From Pseudoalteromonas prydzensis (lineage in GTDB: Bacteria > Pseudomonadota > Gammaproteobacteria > Enterobacterales > Alteromonadaceae), in assembly GCF_011050055.1 (NCBI RefSeq), contig NZ_DRGM01000179.1:1-59646 (forward strand): 59,646 nucleotides of DNA, in the 5' to 3' direction. The notes under the pieces were generated by a model. It was given only the letters and a program-made list of their open reading frames with translations. It was not told the origin of the DNA and ran no database searches. This document shows positions 1 to 10,026 of the stretch, one piece after another. How positions within the stretch are numbered: position 1 is the stretch's first letter; every line of letters begins with the position of its first letter. The position numbers were made by a program, and so were the translations under genes.

Positions 1-36
1 AGATCGTCGGCAGCGTCAGATGTGTATAAGAGACAG
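1..36 (+). other. Illumina Nextera adapter left on the contig end
   Basis: Bases 4-36 match the Nextera read 1 adapter. They end in the 19-base Tn5 mosaic end AGATGTGTATAAGAGACAG at 18-36. This is library-preparation sequence, not genome, and it cuts the following gene just before its natural 3' end. Biological sequence starts at 37. Confidence 0.97.
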
Positions 37-1328
37 TCTCTGTTGCGCTCTAGCTGTGCTAAGAAAGTATCTGCAATTGGTTTAAACTTAGCAAGTTCGT
101 CACGTGGTAACGGCTCTGACTTTGGTAACTGAACTGTTTTAGGATTACGATGCACGCCGTTAACCAAAAACTCATAGTGTAAGTGTGCACCGGTTACTCG
201 GCCGGTGGCGCCTACCGTACCAATTTTTTGGCCCTGTTTAACTTTTTGGCCTGCTTTAACTGCACGTTTATTTAAGTGTAAGTACTTAGTGACGTACTGA
301 GTGCCGTGGCTAATAAATACATAGTTACCGTTATACTTACTGTAACCTGATTTAATTACTTTACCATTACCCGATGCAACAACGGGCGTTCCTGTGCGCG
401 CCGCGTAATCAATACCGTTATGTGGTTTTACGGTTTTAGTTACTGGGTGCAAGCGACGTGGGTTAAAGCTTGAGCTAATATACTTAAAGTTAACCGGAGC
501 ACGTAAAAATGCTTTTTTCATGCTGCGCCCTTCAGGTGTATAAAAGGTATCATCGCTGTGGCGTATTGCCGCATAACGTTGACCCTGATTTATAAACTCG
601 GCGGCAATAATTTTACCCGTGCCAATAAATTCACCATCAACATAATGTGATTCGTAAATTAAGCCAAACTGATCGCCTTTACGAATATCGTTAGCAAAAT
701 CCACATCCCAACCAAAAATATCAGCAAAGTTCATTATTTGCCGTTCGGTTAAGCCTGCAGCAATACCTGAGGTCCAAAAGCTATTGGTTATTTCACCACC
801 TGTGGATTTAGTGAGGGTTTCGATTTCTTTGCTATCGATTGATGTATCGTAGTTACCTTCGTCATTTAAGGTTACAAACAAGGTATCTGTTTTTGAGATC
901 ACATAACGTAACTGCGCTAAAGAGCCATCTTTAGCGGTGGCAAAACTAAGTATTTCACCAGGGTGAATTTTAGTTAGTTTTCGGGTTTCTGCATTGGTGT
1001 TAAGTAATTTATGAACGGTTTGCGCGTCAAAACCAGCGCGCTTGAAGATAAGTGCTAAATTGTCACCGTTCTTTACTTCAAAATCGACTAGATCATATTC
1101 TGGTAATTTTGCTGCGTCTTGTTGCGAATTTAATTCAGTTAATTTCTCAACGTCATCAACTTTAATTTGTAATTCGTAACGTTTGCCAATTTCTAGCGCA
1201 TCTGCACTATTGTCTCTAGAGGCCGTTGCTTTTTCTGAAGGGATGAGTGTTAAAGCAGCAATCGCAGAAACTAAGCCTAGAATAAGCAATTTGTGTTTTT
1301 TTGGGAGTTTATGCACAACGCGAACCAT
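37..1328 (-). CDS. mepM: MepM/YebA-like peptidoglycan DD-metalloendopeptidase, M23 family (3' end missing)
   Basis: Cell-envelope endopeptidase predicted to cut D-Ala-mDAP cross-links so that the murein sacculus can expand. About 430 codons are visible. A basic N-terminus and one hydrophobic segment (about residues 10-30) form a signal anchor. A LysM-like domain with the stretch VKNGDNLALIF lies near residues 85-130. The C-terminal LytM/M23 domain carries the zinc ligands in HNGIDYA (about residue 301) and HLHYEF (about residue 381). The start follows an AGGAAAAGG ribosome site. E. coli MepM is about 440 residues, so only a few C-terminal residues should be lost where the adapter begins. It is divergent from tyrS, a usual gammaproteobacterial arrangement. 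Confidence 0.88.
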
Positions 1329-1478
1329 AACGTGCCTTTTCCTGCTGTCAAGATAATTAATCACTAATATTGCAGGATATACTTAATAAAGCGTTAATAC
1401 CAGTGTTTTGTAGATTTAAACTGGCGCTGATTTACGCTAGAATCACCAGATTGACTGAATTTTTTGGAGTAATACACA

Positions 1479-2678
1479 GTGGATTTACAAACCGCTCTAG
1501 CAGAGATAAAACGCGGTGCCGAAGAAATACTAATTGAAGACGAGCTAGTTGAGAAGCTAAAGTCTGGTAAAAAGCTAAAGATCAAGGCGGGTTTTGATCC
1601 AACTGCGCCAGATTTGCACTTAGGCCATACAGTGTTAATTAATAAAATGAAAACCTTCCAAGACTTAGGTCATGAAGTGATTTTCTTAATTGGTGATTTC
1701 ACCGGTATGATAGGTGACCCAACGGGCAAAAATGTAACCCGTAAACCACTTACCCGTGATGATGTATTAGCTAACGCTGAAACATATAAAGAACAAGTAT
1801 TTAAAATTCTTGATCCGGCTAAGACCACCGTTGCCTTTAATTCCACGTGGATGGAGAATTTAGGCGCTGCAGGTATGATCAAGTTAGCAGCACGACAAAC
1901 TGTTGCTCGTATGCTAGAACGTGATGATTTTAAAAAGCGTTATGCTGGCGGGCAATCAATTGCGATTCATGAGTTTTTGTATCCATTAGTGCAAGGCTGG
2001 GACTCAGTGGCGCTTGAAGCTGATGTTGAGCTCGGTGGTACTGATCAACGTTTTAACCTATTAATGGGCCGTGAGCTGCAAAAAGACGAAGGACAAAAAC
2101 CACAAACCGTATTAATGATGCCTTTATTAGAAGGTACAGACGGTGTGCAAAAAATGTCTAAGTCATTAGGTAACTACATTGGTATTACTGATGCACCGAA
2201 CGATATGTTTGGCAAAATCATGTCTATTAGTGATGAGCTGATGTGGCGTTATTATGATTTGCTAAGTAGCTTATCAATTGACGAAATTGCTGCGCTGAAA
2301 GATAAAGTAGCACAAGGTACTAACCCGCGTGATATTAAAATCGATTTAGCAAAAGAAATGATTGCTCGTTTTCACAGCGATGCAGCGGCGACTGATGCGC
2401 ATGAGGACTTTATTAAACGTTTTCAAAAAAATGCCTTACCTGATGATATCCCAGATATGACAGTAACGATTGATGAAGATACCGTATTTATTACTAACTT
2501 GCTTAAAGAAGCAGGGTTAGTGGCAAGTACTTCAGAAGCGATGCGAATGATCAAACAAGGCGCAGTTAAAATCAATGGCGAAGAAAAGGTCACTGATACT
2601 AAGCTTGAAATTGCAAAGGGCACGACGGCTATTTATCAAGTCGGTAAGCGTAAGTTTGCAAATATTACCTGTGCTTAA
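1479..2678 (+). CDS. tyrS: Tyrosyl-tRNA synthetase
   Basis: Cytoplasmic class I aminoacyl-tRNA synthetase that activates tyrosine with ATP and charges tRNA-Tyr. The 399-residue length suggests the shorter TyrZ-like group rather than the roughly 424-residue E. coli form. The Rossmann catalytic domain has HLGHT (HIGH signature, near residue 47) and KMSKS (near residue 226). An S4-type RNA-binding segment sits at the C-terminus (about residues 335-395). The start codon is GTG, placed by a TGGAGT ribosome site 8 bases upstream. A strong terminator follows, so the gene is probably monocistronic. Confidence 0.95.
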   Translation: MDLQTALAEIKRGAEEILIEDELVEKLKSGKKLKIKAGFDPTAPDLHLGHTVLINKMKTFQDLGHEVIFLIGDFTGMIGDPTGKNVTRKPLTRDDVLANAETYKEQVFKILDPAKTTVAFNSTWMENLGAAGMIKLAARQTVARMLERDDFKKRYAGGQSIAIHEFLYPLVQGWDSVALEADVELGGTDQRFNLLMGRELQKDEGQKPQTVLMMPLLEGTDGVQKMSKSLGNYIGITDAPNDMFGKIMSISDELMWRYYDLLSSLSIDEIAALKDKVAQGTNPRDIKIDLAKEMIARFHSDAAATDAHEDFIKRFQKNALPDDIPDMTVTIDEDTVFITNLLKEAGLVASTSEAMRMIKQGAVKINGEEKVTDTKLEIAKGTTAIYQVGKRKFANITCA

Positions 2679-2718
2679 TAGGTAAAGAATGAAAATTCAG
2701 TTAGATATTTAAGTAACA

Positions 2719-2743
2719 AAAACCAGCTTCGGCTGGTTTTTTA
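2719..2743 (+). terminator. Rho-independent terminator of tyrS
   Basis: Stem AAAACCAGC / GCTGGTTTT with a TTCG tetraloop, followed by a run of T. The A-run on the 5' side means it may also stop transcripts of the convergent cbiB gene. Confidence 0.85.
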
Positions 2744-2754
2744 CTATCTGTGGT

Positions 2755-3702
2755 CTACAACATTATTTTAATTATTTCTATGCCAAATATAACCAGCAAC
2801 CAAAAGCCACGCGCTTGATTGAGCCGATTTATTAATACAGCAATATCATCAGCCTGTGGTAAACGCTCAGTACCAATACGCATTTTATCAAATCGAGTAC
2901 CTTGGTATATCGCAGGGCCACCTAATTGCACACCAACAGAGGCGGAATAACAACTTAATAACCAGCCACTATTTGTTTGATAAAAGTGCCGTCCATAATG
3001 CTTGATATAATGAATGCTCAATTTACTGGCTTTACTTGCTGCAACAGTCAGCGCCAATATCCGCGTAGGGAACCATTCAAGAATATATAATAGCCAACTA
3101 AGTGATTTTAAAAATGGGCTATTAGGCAACATATCTTTGCGCCAAGCTTGGTGGATCAAAGTCAGTAAGCGATAAGCTAGTGCAGCCATAGGGCCAAAGA
3201 GTAGATAAAAGAAAATAACGCTAAAGTAATGACGGGCAACTCTTAAGATCAGCGTTTCCATAATGGCTTTGCAAATCCCAGGGCTGGATAATTTATCAAC
3301 TTGGCGAGCAAGTAGCGGTTTTAATAACTCTCGGGCTGTAGACTTTTGATTTTGTTTAACGAGTCGTGCAATGCGCAGTGCTTTGCTTTCTACACTTCGC
3401 CATTCAAGGCTTAAATAAAGGATTAATCCGGCTAACAGTTCTGGGTAATAGGCAAATTCAAGCAGTAAAATCACTAAGGTCATGATCACTAAAATGACTA
3501 AACTGAAACACAGCGAAGAGGATAAATACTGGTAACTGGCAGGTTCACTCTTGCGAAAAACGCGTTTGCCAAGTGCTCTAAATACCGCAGTTAAAAATGT
3601 ATTTGGGTGATACCAGCTTACCAAAGGCAAAAAGCGCTCAGCAAGGAGCGCTAATATAAATACAATAAAGTCCACATGTTGCTGAACTAAATTGGGTAAC
3701 AC
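2755..3702 (-). CDS. cbiB: CbiB/CobD-family cobalamin biosynthesis membrane protein
   Basis: Predicted adenosylcobinamide-phosphate synthase, an inner-membrane enzyme that attaches the aminopropanol arm to adenosylcobyric acid. At 315 residues it has the family length. It has several hydrophobic segments (about residues 8-28, 60-95, 155-185 and near the C-terminus), the GPMAALAYRLL segment near residue 170, and a C-terminal YSASVGVQLGGPAIYQG block typical of CbiB. It starts one base after the mtnN stop codon, so the two are co-transcribed. No other cobalamin gene is in the window, so its role may be corrinoid remodelling rather than a full pathway; that is inference. Confidence 0.75.
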   Translation of the reverse strand: MLPNLVQQHVDFIVFILALLAERFLPLVSWYHPNTFLTAVFRALGKRVFRKSEPASYQYLSSSLCFSLVILVIMTLVILLLEFAYYPELLAGLILYLSLEWRSVESKALRIARLVKQNQKSTARELLKPLLARQVDKLSSPGICKAIMETLILRVARHYFSVIFFYLLFGPMAALAYRLLTLIHQAWRKDMLPNSPFLKSLSWLLYILEWFPTRILALTVAASKASKLSIHYIKHYGRHFYQTNSGWLLSCYSASVGVQLGGPAIYQGTRFDKMRIGTERLPQADDIAVLINRLNQARGFWLLVIFGIEIIKIML

Positions 3703-3703
3703 C

Positions 3704-4411
3704 TTATAGCGTTACCGTTGTCAGCTTTTCTAGTAATGCGACCACCATTTTTGATGAATTAACTGAGGCGGTTTCTAGGTATTCTTCAAACGACTGTGGT
3801 GATTCTTTACCTGCAATATCAGACATTGAGCGGATCACTACAAACGGTGTCTCTAAAGTAAAGCAAGCTTGTGCAATAGCTGCGCCTTCCATTTCTACAG
3901 CTAACATAGTGGGAAAGTCAGCACGGGCTTTATCAATACGCACTGGGTCACACATAAATGAATCACCGGTACAAATTAAACCGACTAAGGTTTTAACATC
4001 GCCGATTTGGGCAATACTTTGTTCTGCGGCGTCAATTAATTTAGGGTGCGCGGCAAAACCAGCTGGCATTTGTGGCACCTGACCAATCTCATAACCAAAT
4101 GCGGTTACATCAACATCGTGATGACGTACTTCTGATGAAATTACCACGTCGCCTACGCTCAGTGATGGATCAAAACCACCGGCAGAGCCTGTGTTGATCA
4201 CGCAATCTGGCTGAAAATTATCAATCAATAAGGTGGTGGCAATACTCGAGGCTACTTTACCGATACCTGATTGCACTAAAGTCACTGTGTTACCAGCTAA
4301 CTCACCGGTATAAAAAGTGAAACCAGCTTTAGTTAGAACTTGTGGATTTTGCATTGTTTCACGCAAAATTTTAACTTCTGGCTCCATAGCGCCAATAATA
4401 CCAACATTCAT
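3704..4411 (-). CDS. mtnN: 5'-methylthioadenosine/S-adenosylhomocysteine nucleosidase
   Basis: Hydrolyses adenine from methylthioadenosine, S-adenosylhomocysteine and 5'-deoxyadenosine, recycling SAM by-products in the cytosol. The 235-residue length matches the family. Catalytic elements are visible: a glutamate in IGAMEPEV near residue 10, MEGAA near residue 174 with the ribose-binding glutamate, and the catalytic aspartate in [10 protein letters not shown] near residue 197. It is the first gene of a tight pair with cbiB. Recycling 5'-deoxyadenosine may link the two genes, but this is only inference. Confidence 0.95.
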   Translation of the reverse strand: MNVGIIGAMEPEVKILRETMQNPQVLTKAGFTFYTGELAGNTVTLVQSGIGKVASSIATTLLIDNFQPDCVINTGSAGGFDPSLSVGDVVISSEVRHHDVDVTAFGYEIGQVPQMPAGFAAHPKLIDAAEQSIAQIGDVKTLVGLICTGDSFMCDPVRIDKARADFPTMLAVEMEGAAIAQACFTLETPFVVIRSMSDIAGKESPQSFEEYLETASVNSSKMVVALLEKLTTVTL

Positions 4412-4471
4412 AATTTTAAATTCCTCGAATTAGATGTTTAGATTATACGTGAAGTTAGCGATAAAAAACAA

Positions 4472-4500
4472 AAAATGCGAGCCTATAAAGCTCGCATTTT
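4472..4500 (-). terminator. Bidirectional terminator hairpin
   Basis: Stem ATGCGAGC / GCTCGCAT at 4475-4482 and 4490-4497, loop CTATAAA. On the minus strand it is followed by a long T-rich tract, placing it as the terminator of the DUF2726 gene upstream. Confidence 0.8.
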
Positions 4501-4515
4501 ATCGCTTAAGAAAAC

Positions 4516-5109
4516 TTATATTTCAGCTAAAGCTGTGGAATGGGCTTTTGCCTGCGAAGGTGACAGTACTGCCGGTTTTGTAACTCGGTTGCGGGTAGGG
4601 CGAATACTTGCCGTCGCAGGTTTACCAAGTTTAAACATAATCGCATCACGCACTTCTGATGGACGATAACCTGACTTCACTTTCATACGGATATGTGGGA
4701 TGCCAGCAGCTTCTAATGCACCATTAACAAACCAATCACGTTGTGCTTTATGGCCATCTTTGTTGGCGTTATTAACTAAATCAACGGCTGCCACAATGGT
4801 CATTTTTTCTTTGTCGATTAATACATAATCAAGCTGTTTGTTTTTGGCTTTTGCGATTGCTGCGCGCTTCGCTTTGGGAGATAAACCTTTTTTACAATCA
4901 ATGACATCGATTAACTTCACGCGGCTAACAATTTTATACTGGTCGCCTACAGCACGCTCTAAAAGATTAAGGAAAGAACTTTCAACTTGCGTAAAAACAC
5001 TGCTTTTACGCGTGAATGGGTAAGGATTTCCGCCATCGTCGGTAAACTTTGACGCAACAACAGATGCCCCAACTACTAATACTAAAATTGATAATAAAGC
5101 GAATTCCAT
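4516..5109 (-). CDS. DUF2726 domain protein with N-terminal membrane anchor
   Basis: Function unknown. A single hydrophobic segment spans about residues 3-20. The DUF2726 domain (about residues 30-170) resembles a PD-(D/E)XK-type nuclease fold, with a central DYVLIDKEKMTIVAAVDL strand pair. The C-terminus is a basic, Ser/Pro-rich tail. I place the start at the ATG at 5109 because GTGGAG lies 7 bases before it. An in-frame upstream start at 5130 would add seven residues but has no ribosome site. The length is then 197 residues. It lies between mtnN and folE2 on the same strand but has its own terminator. Confidence 0.75.
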   Translation of the reverse strand: MEFALLSILVLVVGASVVASKFTDDGGNPYPFTRKSSVFTQVESSFLNLLERAVGDQYKIVSRVKLIDVIDCKKGLSPKAKRAAIAKAKNKQLDYVLIDKEKMTIVAAVDLVNNANKDGHKAQRDWFVNGALEAAGIPHIRMKVKSGYRPSEVRDAIMFKLGKPATASIRPTRNRVTKPAVLSPSQAKAHSTALAEI

Positions 5110-5190
5110 ACGGTAACTCCACAACAACAAATTGACACTGTAATTTTAATAGCAATTTACGTGCCCAATTTTTGTGGAGTTACACTTTAT

Positions 5191-6111
5191 TTAAGGCTGG
5201 TATCCGTCGTCAATTCCTTTAACGGCAATCGCCACGGCATCATGGGCATGCAGTGATTCATAATGGTTTATTTGCAACCAGTAATCAGCGTATTGAGCTT
5301 CTTCTAAGATGGCTTTGATTTTACGCGCCGCGTCTTCGCAGAACATTAAGTTCTGGCCATTTAAACGCGCAAATTCTTGCTCATCTTCGCGCTTAACCGC
5401 GGCTTGAACTGGGGTTTTCAGCTCATTTTCTAGTGTGTTGATCAAACTTAAAATATCAAATTCGCTGATATTACTATCAAGCTTAACTTTTACATTGGCG
5501 ATAGAGCGTTGTGAGTGGGGAGTCGCAACAATGCCGTCAGTACTACCAAGCCAGTTGAGTACTTGTTCATGGTTTAGTGCTTGGCCATTAAACTGTTCAG
5601 CAAACGCTTGTTGAATAAGCTGACGTGCTAATGCAGCAGAGCAAGGGCAAGTCGATGAATAAGTTACATCAAGGCTTAATTCAAAACTCAGTACGCCGCG
5701 GTCAATTTTTGCCTCTATGGTTAAAGGGTAACTTTTCCAGCCCGCCTTACCACTTAAAAGCGACTTTCTGCGCAGCGGCAACTCAAATTTAAACTCTATT
5801 TTAGCTTGATCAGATAGCCCTTCATGGCTGGAAATAAAGCTGTCTAGCGCTTGGGCAATCGTTTGTGGGTTAACATGTTGCTCGGTTGATAAAGTATCAA
5901 GGGCTAAAAACAACCGTGACATATGAATGCCTTTGGCGTCTTCTTTATGTAGGTTTACAAAAGCACGGGCTTTAGCGTTGACATGAATAGGCGCAAGATC
6001 ACGAGATTCGAATATAAAAGGCAGTTCAATATCAGCCATACCAACCCAGTCTAATTTACCTGTTTGTAAGGCGGGAGCCGTATCTGCTATATCGGGCATG
6101 TTGCTTTGCAT
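5191..6111 (-). CDS. folE2: GTP cyclohydrolase FolE2
   Basis: Converts GTP to 7,8-dihydroneopterin triphosphate, the first step of folate (and queuosine precursor) synthesis. It is the COG1469 enzyme that can replace FolE1 when zinc is scarce. The protein is about 306 residues. The active-site cysteine is in TYSSTCPCSAAL near residue 160, and the conserved ATPHSQRS and FCEDAARK segments follow. I prefer the ATG at 6111; a longer reading would need TTG at 6132. It is divergent from arcB. No obvious zinc-uptake-regulator box was identified upstream. Confidence 0.9.
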   Translation of the reverse strand: MQSNMPDIADTAPALQTGKLDWVGMADIELPFIFESRDLAPIHVNAKARAFVNLHKEDAKGIHMSRLFLALDTLSTEQHVNPQTIAQALDSFISSHEGLSDQAKIEFKFELPLRRKSLLSGKAGWKSYPLTIEAKIDRGVLSFELSLDVTYSSTCPCSAALARQLIQQAFAEQFNGQALNHEQVLNWLGSTDGIVATPHSQRSIANVKVKLDSNISEFDILSLINTLENELKTPVQAAVKREDEQEFARLNGQNLMFCEDAARKIKAILEEAQYADYWLQINHYESLHAHDAVAIAVKGIDDGYQP

Positions 6112-6324
6112 GAAAAATCTCGTAATTGACAATTGTAAAGCGCGGTATTTTACACGAAATAATTCAAAAATACGTGGTAGATGAAAATTTTCTGTTTTCG
6201 TCGCGGAACATGAAAATAGTTAATGCAAAAATGCTAAAATTATAGCACTAGTGGTTTTTTTGTAGCTGTGTAGTCAGCTGATTTTTTATATACTTAAATG
6301 TATAGTTAAGAGACAGATTTATAT

Positions 6325-8649
6325 ATGATCGATTCCTCTTTGAGTCCGTGGGCTCGAATACTTTCTAGTTTAATTACTCGATTCGGTGAATTCAAAACCG
6401 CAACTATTTGTTATGCATTACTATTAGTGCTGGCATTAATATTATCATGTATGTTTTATTATGTAGCAGTAGGCGAGGTAACACTCGTTGATGTACTTGC
6501 CGTGATGTTTTTTACAGCCGTAGTCTCGCCTATAATTATCAGTGTGTTGATCAATTCAATACGTCAGCTAGATGCTTCCTACGCGTATTTGGACAGTGCC
6601 ACCAAGCAAGAAAAGTTATTAAACCAAACATTAAAAGATAATATTAATCGCCTTAATGTTGAAATCGATGAACGTAAAATGGCCTTTCATGCCAAACATC
6701 GAGCAATTGAAGAACTCAGGCGAGAAATTGTCGAGCGTAAGAAAACCCAACAAGAACTTGCGCAACAAGGCATGTTACTGCGTTCAATTGTCGATTCATC
6801 ACCTGATTTATTCTATTACCGCGATAATAATGGGGTGTTTGCCGGTTGTAATAAAATGTTTGAAGAAGTTATCGGTAAGCCAAGTAGTGAGTTAATCGGC
6901 AAAACTGCAGAGGAAATTTACCCAACGCAATACTTACCAGAAGTTTTATTAACTGATAACAAAGTCGAAAAAACTCACGCAGCATTAACGCTTGATGTTG
7001 AATACCCTGTGGGTAATGAAAACCGTTGGTTTGAAATGCGTAAACTGCCGTTTATTAATGATGACGGCGACTACATTGGTTTATTAGCGTTTGGTCGTGA
7101 TATTACGAGTCGTAAAGAAGCAGCCCAAGCACTTGAAACGGCTTATAAAGATAAAGGGAAATTTATTGCCACCCTAAGCCATGAATTACGCACGCCACTT
7201 AATGGCATTGTTGGTTTAACCCGAATGCTGCTTGACACCGATCTTGATAAGCAGCAACGCAGCTGGTGTAACACGGTATTTTCAAGTGCCGAAACATTAG
7301 GCAATATATTTAACGATATTATCGACCTAGATAAAATTGACCGTGAACAACTTGATATCGTCACTGATTCTATCAATGTATCTGACTTTATAAATGATGT
7401 AGTTAACTTTGCCGGATTGATTGCTGAACAAAAAGGCTTAGAGTTTGAAATTAAACGCAAAGGTATGTTGGATATTTACGCACAATTAGATCCAACACGA
7501 TTACGCCAAGTGGTATGGAATTTAATTAATAATGCCGTGAAATTTACCCAGCAAGGTAAAGTGCAATTAGCGTGTGCTCGAGAAAATCGAGCGGATGGTA
7601 CATGGTTGGTTATGAAAGTCACCGACACCGGACAGGGCATTCCGCAACAGCAGTTGCATCGTATTTTTGATATGTATTATAAAGCTCCAGATTTAAACGG
7701 CACTAACGCGATTGGATCAGGCATTGGTTTAGCGGTGACTAAAGCGCTGGTCACTGCCATGCAAGGACAATTACATGTCAGCAGTACCGAAGGGGAAGGC
7801 AGTTGTTTTGTGGTGGAAATACCATTGTCGCTTTGTATTGCACCTGCTGAGCACAGTTACGTTGGCCGTAGTTTAAATATTTTACTGGTTGAAGATGTGC
7901 CGCTGAATGCTGAAATCGCCACTAACTTACTTGAACAACGTGGCCATGAAGTTATCTGGGCTGAAACAGGTGAAGATGCGCTGTCGTTTGTTGAAACTGA
8001 AGATGATCTTGATCTTGTGTTACTTGATATGCAACTACCCGATATAAATGGTGACGAAGTCGCTCGTCAGATCCGCGCCGATAGTCATTTCGACAAGTTA
8101 CCTATTGTCGCACTGACGGCCAATGTGCGCAGCGCTGAAGAAGAGCTGCAAGGGATCTCAATCCAAGGCGCTTTAGCTAAGCCAATTAATACCACTAAGC
8201 TTGATAAAATGTTGGCAGAACTATTTGATATTAAACAGCAACAACAATGTGATGAGGCACGTTTGACGGTCAGTAAAGAAGCCAGTGCTAATATCAATAT
8301 TGATTTATTGGATGTTGAAACCATAGAAGACTTTGTTAATTCTATGGGCATAGTCATATTTAAACGCAGTAGCAGTTTATTTGCAAAGCTCAATCCGCAG
8401 TATCAACAAGAGTTAGCAACGTCATTAGCAGTTGGTGACCGTGAAGAGTATAAGTCTGTTGCACATAAGCTTAAAGGCGCAGCAGGATCTGTTGGCTTAA
8501 ATGATGTGCAATTACATGCTAAAAAGATGGAACACGGGGCGATAGATGAAAGTGACGAAGAATTACAAAGCTGGCTAACAATATTGGCAGATAAAATAAA
8601 TGAAGGGCAACAGGCCCTTCATTTATTCTTACAACAGTTAGAACGTTAA
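6325..8649 (+). CDS. arcB: Aerobic respiration hybrid sensor histidine kinase ArcB
   Basis: Inner-membrane redox sensor that phosphorylates ArcA when the quinone pool is reduced. The 774 residues match the E. coli length (778). Order: two membrane segments (about residues 25-48 and 55-77), coiled-coil linker (80-150), PAS domain (150-265), HisKA with His286 in TLSHELRTPLNG, HATPase (400-510), receiver with Asp568 in VLLDMQLPD, and an HPt domain with His714 in VAHKLKGAAGS. The full His-Asp-His relay is intact. It is convergent with arcA, unlike the separate loci in E. coli. Its last 55 bases encode a perfect hairpin that probably terminates arcA. Confidence 0.95.
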   Translation: MIDSSLSPWARILSSLITRFGEFKTATICYALLLVLALILSCMFYYVAVGEVTLVDVLAVMFFTAVVSPIIISVLINSIRQLDASYAYLDSATKQEKLLNQTLKDNINRLNVEIDERKMAFHAKHRAIEELRREIVERKKTQQELAQQGMLLRSIVDSSPDLFYYRDNNGVFAGCNKMFEEVIGKPSSELIGKTAEEIYPTQYLPEVLLTDNKVEKTHAALTLDVEYPVGNENRWFEMRKLPFINDDGDYIGLLAFGRDITSRKEAAQALETAYKDKGKFIATLSHELRTPLNGIVGLTRMLLDTDLDKQQRSWCNTVFSSAETLGNIFNDIIDLDKIDREQLDIVTDSINVSDFINDVVNFAGLIAEQKGLEFEIKRKGMLDIYAQLDPTRLRQVVWNLINNAVKFTQQGKVQLACARENRADGTWLVMKVTDTGQGIPQQQLHRIFDMYYKAPDLNGTNAIGSGIGLAVTKALVTAMQGQLHVSSTEGEGSCFVVEIPLSLCIAPAEHSYVGRSLNILLVEDVPLNAEIATNLLEQRGHEVIWAETGEDALSFVETEDDLDLVLLDMQLPDINGDEVARQIRADSHFDKLPIVALTANVRSAEEELQGISIQGALAKPINTTKLDKMLAELFDIKQQQQCDEARLTVSKEASANINIDLLDVETIEDFVNSMGIVIFKRSSSLFAKLNPQYQQELATSLAVGDREEYKSVAHKLKGAAGSVGLNDVQLHAKKMEHGAIDESDEELQSWLTILADKINEGQQALHLFLQQLER
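8595..8627 (-). terminator. Hairpin inside the arcB 3' coding end, likely the arcA terminator
   Basis: A perfect 14-bp stem (half-site AATAAATGAAGGGC at 8595-8608, complement at 8614-8627) with loop AACAG. On the minus strand TATTTTATC follows, giving an intrinsic-terminator shape 50-80 bases after the arcA stop codon. On the plus strand no T-tract follows. Confidence 0.6.
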
Positions 8650-8676
8650 TGCTGCGGGTATTTGATAAAAAATATA

Positions 8677-9393
8677 TTAACTATCAATTTTACCAATGAA
8701 ACGATAACCTTCACCATGGATGGTGCTGATCAGCTCAGATGTGCTGTTATCACTTTCAAAATGCTTTCTGATACGACGGATCGTTACGTCAACTGTACGG
8801 TCATTTGCACGAAGTTCACGACCAGTCATATGCTTGATTAATTGCTCACGGCTAAAAATACGGCCCGGAGAGTCAAGCATTAAACGTAGCGCTCTGTATT
8901 CACCTTTAGGTAAGCGTTTAGCGTCACCATTTGGTGATGTTAAACAGCGGCTATTTTCGTCAAGTTCCCAGCCATTGAATGTGATCACACCATTTGTTTC
9001 AAGGCTTGATTCTTCACCGCCAAGAGCAGTACGAGAAAGCAAGTTACGAGCACGAATAGTTAATTCACGAGGATTGAACGGTTTAGTAATATAATCGTCC
9101 GCACCAATTTCAAGGCCTAAAATACGGTCTACATCATTATCACGACCGGTTAGGAAAATAAGTCCAACGTTACGCTTTTGACGTAATTCACGCGCTAAAA
9201 TTAGCCCGTTTTTGCCTGGCAGGTTGATGTCCATAACTACAAGGTTCACATCATCATTATTTGTAAGCTTGTCATGCATGTCATCGCCATCAATGGCTTC
9301 AATAACTTTGTAACCTTCAGCTTCAAATAAACTAACGAGGTTTAGTCGAGTTACGTCTTCATCCTCTACAATCAGAATGACTGGCGTTTGCAT
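8677..9393 (-). CDS. arcA: Response regulator ArcA
   Basis: OmpR/PhoB-family DNA-binding regulator of respiratory and fermentative genes, phosphorylated by ArcB. The 238 residues contain a receiver domain (1-120) with acidic residues in VEDEDVTR, phospho-acceptor Asp55 in VVMDINLPG and the switch lysine in YITKPFNP. A winged-helix effector domain (about 135-235) has [17 protein letters not shown] as its recognition-helix region. It faces arcB tail to tail with 27 bases between stop codons. Confidence 0.95.
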   Translation of the reverse strand: MQTPVILIVEDEDVTRLNLVSLFEAEGYKVIEAIDGDDMHDKLTNNDDVNLVVMDINLPGKNGLILARELRQKRNVGLIFLTGRDNDVDRILGLEIGADDYITKPFNPRELTIRARNLLSRTALGGEESSLETNGVITFNGWELDENSRCLTSPNGDAKRLPKGEYRALRLMLDSPGRIFSREQLIKHMTGRELRANDRTVDVTIRRIRKHFESDNSTSELISTIHGEGYRFIGKIDS

Positions 9394-9501
9394 TATTAAT
9401 TAACCTTTTTCGGAATATTTTATTTACAATTAATTCGGTATTGTATTATAAAACCGAATACTAGTGATTATAGGAGTATATCCAATTGTTAACAAGTAAA
9501 A

Positions 9502-10026
9502 TCAATTCGGATGAAATTTAGAAACAGCTAATAACCGAGATTGCACTTTAAAATTACTGCGCAACAACTGCTGTCTATTGATATACAGTCGGATTTTATT
9601 CCCTTCTTGGACCAAAGAAACAATGCCACCTTTTTCTAAAAAATTAATACTCTCACCAACTGTTAAGGTATTTAATGAAATGGTATCGATCCAAAGTGGA
9701 ATTATATCATCTTCCATTGTTTCATCAATGTATGTGATATCACAAAAGCGAGAAAGTTCAGAAATTTGCTGATTTTTACCAATTAATACAGTTTCAATCG
9801 GTATATTGTTAATTTCAAGGCTCGAATTATTCTTTAGTAACTCACCAACGCCATGTTCAATGTTATAAAAACAAAAATTCACGGCCTGATTATTGTTAAC
9901 TTGAGGGAACTCGATGAACTTTGCAATCTGAAATAAAAATGCTGACTTAACTTGCTCTGGTGATTTAGCCTGTAAAAATGCGGGAAAAACGATCATCAGA
10001 GTTAAAAACAAACCGCTTAGTTTCAT
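9502..10026 (-). CDS. YfiR-like periplasmic protein (DUF4154)
   Basis: Small exported protein of 174 residues with a signal peptide (about residues 1-20, cut near LQAKS). The body, starting with EQVKSAFLFQIAKFIEFP, is the YfiR/DUF4154 signature. In Pseudomonas YfiR is a periplasmic repressor that binds the CHASE8 sensor domain of the diguanylate cyclase YfiN. Here the next gene upstream, overlapping by 4 bases, has a CHASE8-like periplasmic domain but a histidine kinase output. I therefore infer that this protein controls the kinase. Redox-active cysteines of YfiR are not all evident; two Cys are seen (VNFCFYN and RFCDITY). Confidence 0.8.
   Translation of the reverse strand: MKLSGLFLTLMIVFPAFLQAKSPEQVKSAFLFQIAKFIEFPQVNNNQAVNFCFYNIEHGVGELLKNNSSLEINNIPIETVLIGKNQQISELSRFCDITYIDETMEDDIIPLWIDTISLNTLTVGESINFLEKGGIVSLVQEGNKIRLYINRQQLLRSNFKVQSRLLAVSKFHPN

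Noticed and set aside
18..36. Tn5 mosaic end as evidence of a transposon
   Set aside because: It is part of a full Nextera adapter at the contig edge, with no transposase and no second end.
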